Source: Conidiobolus incongruus B7586
Lineage: Eukaryota > Entomophthoromycota > Entomophthoromycetes > Entomophthorales > Conidiobolaceae
Assembly (NCBI GenBank): GCA_000697335.1
Contig: JNEM01010467.1
Span: 1-29,242 of the forward strand
Reading direction: 5' to 3'
Length of the DNA stretch: 29,242 nt
The notes under the pieces were generated by a model that saw nothing but the letters and a program-made list of their open reading frames with translations, was not told where the DNA came from and searched no databases. Each line of letters opens with the position of its first letter. Position 1 is the first letter of the stretch. Below are positions 22,457 through 29,242 of this stretch, piece by piece. A program made the translations under genes and the position numbers.

Positions 22457-23368
22457 TCAAAGCTCATCATTGAAAGATTCATCTATATCAATAACTCCTG
22501 ACTTAGCAATGATGACATCTTCCTTAGGAGTTGATCCTAATTAAAGTTATCAATATATGGTTTTTAAATAGATGAATTGATTAAATTACCATCTTTAGGA
22601 ACTTTTTCAATTTTATCGACAACCTCCATCCCTTCCAAAACTCTACCAAAAACTAATCATAGATATTATAGTATAACTATTAAATATAAAAATGATATTT
22701 AACTTACCAACATGACGGCCGTCCAACCAATCGGTTTTAACAGTACAAATAAAGAACTAAAAAAATATTTAGCAAATAAAATTAACTATATAAATGTAAT
22801 AATTACTTGAGATCCATTAGTATCTTTTCCGGAGTTAGCCATTGATAAAGCACCTATATATTGATTTAATAAATTATTTAATAATTTGAAAAATTTACTA
22901 AGAATACCTCTAAAGTGCTTAATTTTGAAATTTTCATCAGCAAATTTTTCACCATAAATAGATTTGCCACCAGTACCATCACCTTTAGTAAAGTCACCAC
23001 CTTGAATCATAAATTGCTAATAAATGAACTAATAAGCTATAAAAATTTCTAACTCAATGTTTCAAAGTACCTCAATAACTCTGTGGAACTTGGATTTTTC
23101 ATAACCGTAACCGTGCTAAATTAATTAAAATCAATACTTTGAAAAACTGTGACAAAATTAAGAATACCTCTCCAGTAGCCAGTTCGACAAAGTTCTTAAC
23201 AGTTTTAGGGACAGTTTTACCATATAAACCTAATACAATTCTACCAAGTGATTCACCACCATGTTCGATATCAAAGTAAACTTTATCAGTAATTTTAGGA
23301 CCTTTCTTACATTCAACTATTGATCCTAATAATAAAAAAGAAGTACTTATAATATTAAATATTTTCAT
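22457..23368 (-). CDS. ER-lumen cyclophilin B-type peptidyl-prolyl cis-trans isomerase, copy 3
   Basis: Seven exons at the same positions as copy 2 (23168-23368, 23071-23115, 22908-23016, 22807-22853, 22708-22756, 22590-22652, 22457-22536), with introns of 50-55 nt, give 197 aa. A signal peptide ([20 protein letters not shown]) leads into a complete cyclophilin domain with [21 protein letters not shown] and [11 protein letters not shown], so the catalytic Arg, Phe, Gln and Trp are kept. It ends ESFNDEL-TGA, a good ER-retention signal, and lacks the 15-residue acidic insert in the tail of copy 2. The 5' exons and introns are almost the same as copy 2, whereas exons 5-7 and intron 5 resemble the dead copy at 18.5-19.4 kb. 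A TATA-like box and CCAAT-N9-CCAAG lie upstream. Confidence 0.96.
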
Positions 23369-23468
23369 TTTCAGTTATTTTTGAATTGTTTAAAATGTTG
23401 ACTAAATGTTGTAATTGATGAATTAAATTAAAACCAGTCCTATTTATATCCCAATTTCTTGTTTTTAA

Positions 23469-23487
23469 CCAATTATTTTGTGCCAAG
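23469..23487. promoter_or_regulatory. CCAAT-N9-CCAAG element upstream of cyclophilin copy 3
   Basis: On the + strand it reads CCAAT, TATTTTGTG, CCAAG. This is one base from the ER-stress consensus CCAAT-N9-CCACG, about 100 nt upstream of the ATG, and is shared with copy 2 while the surrounding sequence has diverged. Confidence 0.45.
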
Positions 23488-24288
23488 TACATTTTAAATT
23501 TTGCATTCATTTAATGCAATTTAAAATTATTTCGGTTCAAATTTTTGATTATATTTAATCCATTTAGTAAATATTAAGTATCTTTGTTAAAGTAATGAAA
23601 CTTAAATATTAATCAGAGAAATAGTAGGTATAATTGATATAGTTCATTTAGTTAGTAATAGTGCTATATGGTTCATATTAATATAATAATACTCATGATT
23701 ATAAATCGAAATTGGAAATAATTATTTAAAATATATCAAGATTGATTTTCAGATATATTTGCAATTGGGTATAAAATTCAAAATCGTTAGTCTGTTATTT
23801 TTATTTGAATTATATTGTAATATTGATACTTAATAAATTAGTAAAAGCATATTTCTCAATTAATATATATTCACAAAATTGGAACGTTTCATTTCAATTT
23901 TCCTTGTATTTCTCAAATACATAATTTTTAATTAATAAATGAATTTTGAGATTACTATTGAAATCTGAAATAGGATTAAGTACAAAAAGAAAAAATTATA
24001 TAAATATAGCTATATGCTTAAAATAGTAATTTATTGATATTATTTTAAATACGTATATAACTGAAGTGGTGTTTAATGTGAAGTATTAAATTATAACAAA
24101 TCAAAAAAGCAATGTTAAATAATAATATCAATAATGAAAGGTTTTGTATTGATTATTTAGTATATAAAGAGTATTTTATATTTAAATTCGATAAATTTGA
24201 GATAAAGAAATGGGTTTATGATATGGATATACACAATATTGTAAACAAATATTTTTGAAATTATCCTAAATTTCAACCTTCAAGTTTA
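23488..24288. other. AT-rich spacer before tRNA-Asn
   Basis: I see no coding-like frame or repeat between the copy 3 promoter and the tRNA gene. Confidence 0.55.
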
Positions 24289-24362
24289 GCTTCCATGGCG
24301 CAATTGGCTAGCGCGTCCGACTGTTAATCGGGAGGTTGGTGGTTCAAGCCCACCTGAGAGCG
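24289..24362 (+). tRNA. tRNA-Asn(GTT): tRNA-Asn (anticodon GTT), intronless
   Basis: A 74-nt cloverleaf. The D-arm is GCGC/GCGC and the anticodon stem TCCGA/TCGGG has loop CTGTTAA (anticodon GTT). The T-arm is GGTGG/CCACC with loop TTCAAGC, and the discriminator base is G. Box A (TGGCGCAATTGG) and box B (GGTTCAAGCC) are present, and TTTTT at 24381-24385 can end Pol III transcription. The acceptor stem GCTTCCA/TGAGAGC has a C-A mismatch at the fifth pair and a T-G wobble at the fourth, which is unusual. Confidence 0.93.
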
Positions 24363-24380
24363 GAAGATACGAATGGCTAA

Positions 24381-24385
24381 TTTTT
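24381..24385 (+). terminator. Pol III T-run terminator for tRNA-Asn
   Basis: Five T residues 19 nt after the tRNA 3' end, on the coding strand. Confidence 0.6.
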
Positions 24386-24413
24386 CAATTTGATAGCTGA
24401 GTTTGGTCATTAC

Positions 24414-24436
24414 TATATATATATATATATATATAT
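24414..24436. repeat. AT dinucleotide microsatellite
   Basis: A perfect alternating TA run between the tRNA and the 3' end of the oxidase gene. Confidence 0.95.
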
Positions 24437-24515
24437 TAAATAAATTTTAATTCGTTCAAAATTGAAGATTTTAATTAATACTTATATTTTAATAACAATT
24501 GATATAAATATATAG

Positions 24516-25737
24516 CTATAATTTGGATTTAATATTATTAGTGTTGATGAAATTATCAATTTTTTCTATTAATTTTTGACAGCTTCCCCAACTAGATTGA
24601 ATTCCTATATCAATTTATTAATATTCGAATAAATGTTAATAATGGTATGATTATTACCAAATCCTCCATGGCCATAACAATGTGCTAAAATAATAGAAGA
24701 GCTCTTATCATTTGAACCATCTAAATATGTAATATTAGTTTTTATAAATATTAGAACGCCATAAGTTTAGATATATTACTCATAAATCCAACTTCCATTC
24801 TGACTCCAGATTTTCTACCAGGTCTTAAACCACAATATTGTTTAATTATTTGATAATTTCCATCTCGCAATTCCTCCATATGAGTGTGGCATCTCTCAAT
24901 AATTCCTTTTGCAATGATTGGATCTACTGCAGTAGTAAAATCATCACTGATTTTAGTTCCTCCCAAGACTACTGTACCGTCACCCTTTGGAATCATATAG
25001 CACGCATTATTATCATCACCAGTATGTACAATTGCACTTCTGCTAATGTGAGGTGCTTTGATGAGTAGAACCTGACCTCGAATAGGATATATATCTTGAT
25101 CATTAACATCTTTGAGATATTTGCTACCAAGCCCAGTACAATTGATAATAATTGATACTCCTGGAAATAGAGTAACACACTCACTAATTGATGATAGTTT
25201 TTTACAAACAAGTAATCCACCCTTTTCAACATATTGATCTCTGAGCCAGTTTAAGTAGGGTACAGTATTAATAATAAAGGATCTGTAAGAATAGCCATAT
25301 GTATATATATCGCCTAACTCTTCTTTAAATAATACTTTAAATTCTGGAGTTAACTTATTAAACCATGGTAATTTTGAATTGATATTGTTCATAAATAATT
25401 CTGTTACTCGAGTTTCTTTGATATACGGATTTATATTATTTTCAACAATACTTTGAAATTTTTGATAGGTTAAACTATCATACTCTTTTGAAAATATATA
25501 TTAAAAAATGTTAGATAAGATGGAATTAAATAATTTACCTTCATGTATTTTATCCTCTGCCATACTTCTCCAATGAGCTCCAGCTTTACTACTACAGTAG
25601 TCAGGATGGTCATTTGGACCAATATGTTCGGCAACAATGGTCACTTGATCGTATTTCTTACTATCTAACAGCAGGTTACCAAGGGTCAGACCAATCACAC
25701 CAGCTCCAATAATTACAACTTGACTATTTGAACTCAT
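24516..25737 (-). CDS. Peroxisomal D-amino-acid (or D-aspartate) oxidase
   Basis: FAD enzyme that oxidises D-amino acids to 2-oxo acids, NH3 and H2O2. Four exons (25539-25737, 24780-25484, 24658-24720, 24516-24604), with 53-59 nt introns, join in frame to 351 aa, the normal family length. The N-terminal FAD fold has VVIIGAGVIGLTLG at residues 7-20. Next come PDYCSSKAGAHWRSMAEDK, the INCTGLGSKYL strand, PIRGQVLLIKAP, VVLGGTK and CGLRPGRKSGVRMEVG, which carries the Arg that holds the substrate carboxylate. HCYGHGGFGIQSSWG closes the FAD site. The two short last exons supply this glycine motif and the C-terminus NIKSKL-TAG, a canonical SKL peroxisome signal. A gene model that reads through into the intron at 24779 would lose both. 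Whether D-Ala- or D-Asp-type substrates are preferred cannot be read from sequence alone. A TATA-like box lies about 40 nt upstream. Confidence 0.95.
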
Positions 25738-27272
25738 ATTATTAAAAAACTAATTAATCGGTTTTAAGATGAATCATATTATATAAGTATCTTTTATATT
25801 GAATTAAATCATTTCATTAATAAAACGAAATTATCCGTTAATATTTATTTTATTAATAGATTTTGATAATGTGGGTTAGGTCTGAGATGCTTAAATCATT
25901 TAACCACATCAATGATTTTTATTCATATTTTTCCTTAATAATTAAACTATTTTTATATAATTATCCAAGTTTTTTAATTTTTAATTTGGTTATTGGCAAT
26001 ATGACTAAATATTAGTCATATTCAATCAAAAAATTTATACAATACCAATTAAAGTATATGGCAATACTGATTTTTAATACCTTCAGACGAATAAACTATT
26101 ATAATATTGAGCTTAATTAATCAAATATATTCTAAAAATTATTGATTACAGATAATATTATAATATAGTTAAAAATTTCTTATCATTCAGTCATCATATA
26201 TAATTAGATTAATTTGAACTATTATATCTTGGTTATAATTAAAGATACTCCAATTATTGTTGATTTCAATCATTTAGAGTAACCAGATTAATGTAAATAT
26301 AACTTTATTACATTTTTGAATAATTCAATATATTATAAAAATTAAAGAATTTCAATCTGATATATAAAATATTATAATTTGATTAGATAGTATAAAATTT
26401 CATTTTAAGCTATTCATTCGACTTTAAAGTTTACAAAAAATATTTAGTAAAAACTTCATTGTTAACTTTAAAAAATACTCAAAGAATAATGTTATTTCTG
26501 TAATTAATAATTCTAATATATATTTAATACTTTAAGATCATGAATAACATACGATTATAAATTTATCCAGCATTTTAATTCAATTAATTTCAACTTTTTT
26601 AGACTTATTTTATTATTAAATCTATGATCAGTATGAATTTAAATCATTTAACTATACAATTTGTTGAGAGATACAATATTAAGTATTTTGAGCCCAATCT
26701 ATTGATATGAGCAAAACATAGATTTAGGAAATTGATTAATATTGATCGAAATACTATGTTTATTAACCAAATCATGTTCATGACTGCTAATTCAAATCAT
26801 AACAAATTGATGCGGAGTCAAATAAATTTGATCAAAATTGATTTAACCAAAACAAATAAAGATTTGATACAAATATGTTGATTTTTTTAATCATGGTGAA
26901 TGTTTAATCTATAGTACATATAACACTTCTTAAAGTATAAATATTTGACTTATACCATTTTTTATTTCTTTTTAATCTATTTTATATAATATTTACAAAT
27001 TATTTATTTGGATGTTTGATCGAGCGATCATTTAAGGTTGAAAAATATCCAAGTACTATTTCGTGTCAATTGTATCTAATTGATTCATATTATAATGATA
27101 ATTTTTGGGGGAAGTTAGATTTAGTTGATCATACAACAATACCCGAGAATGAAAAATTACCTTAAACACTCTCCTCATCATTTTAGATTTCCCATTATTT
27201 CACATTATTGCTATGATAGCTGAGTGATTGTAATTTATAAACAAATATTACCGTCTAACAAAGCATTCCATC
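25738..27272. other. AT-rich intergenic region with divergent promoters
   Basis: Separates the oxidase (-) from the secreted-protein gene (+). An imperfect inverted repeat (ATGTGGGTTA near 25869 and TTAACCACAT near 25899) and the perfect 6-bp palindrome arms at 27017-27030 are the only structured elements I see. No gene is supported. Confidence 0.5.
27017..27030. promoter_or_regulatory. Palindrome TGATCG-AG-CGATCA upstream of the secreted-protein gene
   Basis: Two 6-bp inverted arms around AG, about 335 nt before the ATG. It is a G+C-rich word in a very AT-rich setting, as expected for a dimeric regulator site, but a single occurrence proves nothing. Confidence 0.25.
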
Positions 27273-27285
27273 ATAATATAAAATA
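27273..27285 (+). promoter_or_regulatory. Probable TATA box of the secreted-protein gene
   Basis: AATATAAAATAG lies about 70-75 nt upstream of the ATG at 27353. Transcription starting some 30 nt after it would begin beyond the earlier in-frame ATG at 27287, so it favours the downstream start. Confidence 0.45.
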
Positions 27286-27352
27286 GATGGAAGCGAAGCA
27301 CGATATAGGTATCATATTCTTTGGTATTAGAGTATTATTAAATTATTTAAAA

Positions 27353-28123
27353 ATGGTTAAGCTTAATTCCATAACCTTTTTGTCTGCATTCGTTGCTGTT
27401 GTTTGCGCAAACCCTGATATTCTTTCTACTCTCCAAGGCCTCCTTGGCGGTGCTTCTGATTCTCCACAACCTGTTCAAGCTGCTTCAATTCAACCTGCCC
27501 CTATTGCACCTGCACCAATAACCCCTGCACCCATCCAGGCTGCCGCTGTTGCTCCTCAACCTATGCCCATTGCCGCTCCAGTTCCCGTTCCAATGCCAGC
27601 TCCTGTCCCAGCTACTCCAGCGCCTGTGGTTGCACCAGCTGCCCCTGCCCAGCCAGCAGCTATCAATGCTGCTGCGGTTCCTGCTAAGCAATCCACCCCA
27701 GTAGAAGCTGCTAGTACTGATGGTGATGATGATTATGACGACGATTACGATGATGATTACTATGAAGATGATTATGATGATTATGATGATTATGACGACT
27801 ACGATGACTACGATGACTACGGTGGTTATGATGACTATGGTGATTATGGTGATTATGATGATTATGACGATTATGGATATAAGTCATACAGACCAAAGCG
27901 CTATGGAAAGCATTACAATAACTACTACGTTGATGACTATAGCGATTATGGAGGCTATGGTAAGAAATATTATGGATATGGAGGGTATGATGACTACAGT
28001 GACTACGACGATTATTACAAGGGTTATAAAGGACATAGATATGATGATTACGATGATTATGATAGCTATGATAATTACTATGGTGATGATTACGTCGATG
28101 ACTATGTTGACCTCGATTACTAA
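27353..28123 (+). CDS. Secreted Pro/Ala-rich protein with Asp-Tyr repeat domain
   Basis: A single-exon frame of 256 aa ending in TAA. The start at 27353 gives a clean signal peptide (MVKLNSITFLSAFVAVVCA, cleavage near Ala19), whereas the in-frame ATG at 27287 would bury it behind 22 residues. Residues about 20-50 are unremarkable. About 50-120 is a Pro/Ala/Val/Gln linker (APIAPAPITPAPI, PVPVPMPAPVPATPAP). From about 122 to the end it is almost entirely Asp, Tyr and Gly in DDY/DYDDY/YGGYDDY units, with a few Lys/Arg/His patches (KSYRPKRYGKHYNNYY, GYKGHRYDDYD). Ser and Cys are nearly absent from the repeat. The gene is much richer in G and C than its flanks. I recognise no family. Cation binding or tyrosine cross-linking in a wall or spore coat are possible, but inferred only from composition. 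Confidence 0.85.
   Translation: MVKLNSITFLSAFVAVVCANPDILSTLQGLLGGASDSPQPVQAASIQPAPIAPAPITPAPIQAAAVAPQPMPIAAPVPVPMPAPVPATPAPVVAPAAPAQPAAINAAAVPAKQSTPVEAASTDGDDDYDDDYDDDYYEDDYDDYDDYDDYDDYDDYGGYDDYGDYGDYDDYDDYGYKSYRPKRYGKHYNNYYVDDYSDYGGYGKKYYGYGGYDDYSDYDDYYKGYKGHRYDDYDDYDSYDNYYGDDYVDDYVDLDY
27718..28120 (+). repeat. Coding repeat of GAT-GAT-TAT type units (Asp-Asp-Tyr)
   Basis: Nine-base units GAY GAY TAY, diverging into DYG and GGY variants downstream, with mixed third positions. The reverse strand therefore gives long His/Asn/Arg-rich shadow frames that are not genes. Confidence 0.9.
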
Positions 28124-29242
28124 GGAAATTATCATATATAGTCATTTATTCTTAAAATATCATATTTGCATCTTTCATTTCATGTTAATAAATCTTTGTA
28201 CAAATTCTTTTCACTAATTAAATTGAAAATATATATATATATAATTATTCTTAATAATATTAATAATGGAATAACCATTAATGACTTTAAAATAGTTTTT
28301 TTCAGTATTTCTATACATATGTACTAATTAATACAATATATTTATATCGGATCAACATTCACGAAGATTCATTGTTATTTAGACTAGCAAAATATACAAT
28401 TTATATTCCATAAATTGATTTTTTCAATCTAGCTAAACATCAGAGAGCTTATGTCATTATCTAATTTGATATCAATTATAATTATTATACAATATAATTG
28501 AATTGAATACCAAAAAAACTAAATGCAAACCAAATATCACTTTAAAATTCATGATTCCACCACTTATATCTAATTTACTTAGTCTAAATTAAAATGAGCT
28601 TATTAATCAATTGTTGCTAGGGTAATGATTATTTACTATATCAACATAGAATGAATGGGTATAAATGATTTAAAATTTTAAAATTTTCAATCTAATAATA
28701 TAAATTAGAAGATAATGTTTATAACTTAAAAGGTTAATAAAATAAAATAGATTATTAATTATTAGTATAGAAATTAAATAAAAATTTTAATATATAATAT
28801 AAAATTAATCTTTTTTTATTAATAATCCTTTGTTGTATATTTAACAAGTTTTTAACACTTGAAAATAGTTTTTTTATATTATTAAAATATAATATTTTAT
28901 TAAATAATTTAATTTGTTTATAAGTGTTAAGAGACTAATTTTCTAAATTCTTATATATACTTCTATATAATTCAATTAACTATAAATTATATTGTTAATT
29001 TATACTTTTATAGTTAAATCAACTGTATAAATAATATTAAATTATTTAATAAATTAAATTTTTCTTTTTTTCTTAATATTTACTATTTTTCATTTTATAT
29101 TACTTTTAAAATTAAAATTATATTTTATTAATATTATAGTATATTAACACTATTTAATATAAATCTTAATATACTAATAACTTATTTTAAATTAAAACTT
29201 AATTAAATTTTATTTATAATTATATATTCTTTACATTATAAC
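28124..29242. other. Gene-free, extremely AT-rich right end
   Basis: After the 3' region of the secreted-protein gene the sequence falls to very low G+C, like the left end of the window, especially beyond about 28650. It includes a short AT run at 28227-28242. No coding-like frame, RNA gene or larger repeat is seen. Confidence 0.6.

Noticed and set aside
24838-25232. Two extra frames (one on each strand) within the D-amino-acid oxidase exon
   Set aside because: Both overlap the conserved oxidase frame and lack any independent support.
27485-28217. Long His/Arg/Asn-, Met/Thr- and Ile-rich frames over the secreted-protein gene
   Set aside because: Nine-base periodicity keeps all other frames open. 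They lack a start context or signal and vanish as soon as the repeat ends.

Overview
This is AT-rich eukaryotic nuclear DNA, most likely from an early-diverging fungus. The evidence is a stand-alone HIS3 (imidazoleglycerol-phosphate dehydratase), a NatC catalytic subunit, a peroxisomal D-amino-acid oxidase and a fungal-type lysozyme-fold protein. Genes are compact and cut by many 41-62 nt GT...TAG introns, and promoters are TATA-like. An Entomophthoromycotina (Conidiobolus-like) source would fit the composition and intron style, but that is inference. Nuclear genes use the standard code: HIS3 ends at TAA after its conserved C-terminus, one cyclophilin ends NDEL-TGA, and the oxidase ends SKL-TAG.

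Layout, left to right: 1-1.6 kb is extremely AT-rich and empty. 1.6-2.8 kb is a decayed gene, perhaps a Zn-cluster transcription factor. 2.84-3.81 kb (-) is a C2-domain protein with a GGYPPQ repeat tail. 5.31-5.92 kb (-) is a lysozyme-like protein. 7.5-9.16 kb (-) is a CLPTM1/CLPTM1L family gene whose first third is broken. 10.94-12.6 kb (+) is a DPH7 (diphthine methyltransferase) pseudogene. 13.62-14.38 kb (-) is HIS3 and 14.94-15.54 kb (-) is NAA30/MAK3. 16.7-17.5 kb (+) is a decayed membrane-protein gene with an internal duplication. 18.5-23.4 kb (-) is a tandem array of three ER cyclophilins, one dead and two intact. 24.3 kb is tRNA-Asn. 24.5-25.7 kb (-) is D-amino-acid oxidase with a PTS1 tail. 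27.35-28.12 kb (+) is a secreted Pro/Ala-rich, Asp/Tyr-repeat protein. The right end is again very AT-rich and empty.

The genes do not form a pathway. The cyclophilins, the CLPTM1-like protein and the secreted proteins share a secretory/ER theme, but the neighbourhood looks incidental. The strongest biological signals are three. First, the cyclophilin array: its middle and distal copies share near-identical 5' exons and introns, yet the distal copy's 3' exons match the dead copy, which suggests gene conversion; both live copies carry a CCAAT-N9-CCAA element resembling the metazoan ER-stress element. Second, there is a heavy load of decayed host genes, whose in-frame stops sit mostly where Gln, Trp or Arg would be expected, consistent with C-to-T/G-to-A decay. 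Third, an unusual secreted Asp-Tyr repeat protein. No virus-like element, retroelement, DNA transposon or CRISPR array was recognised.
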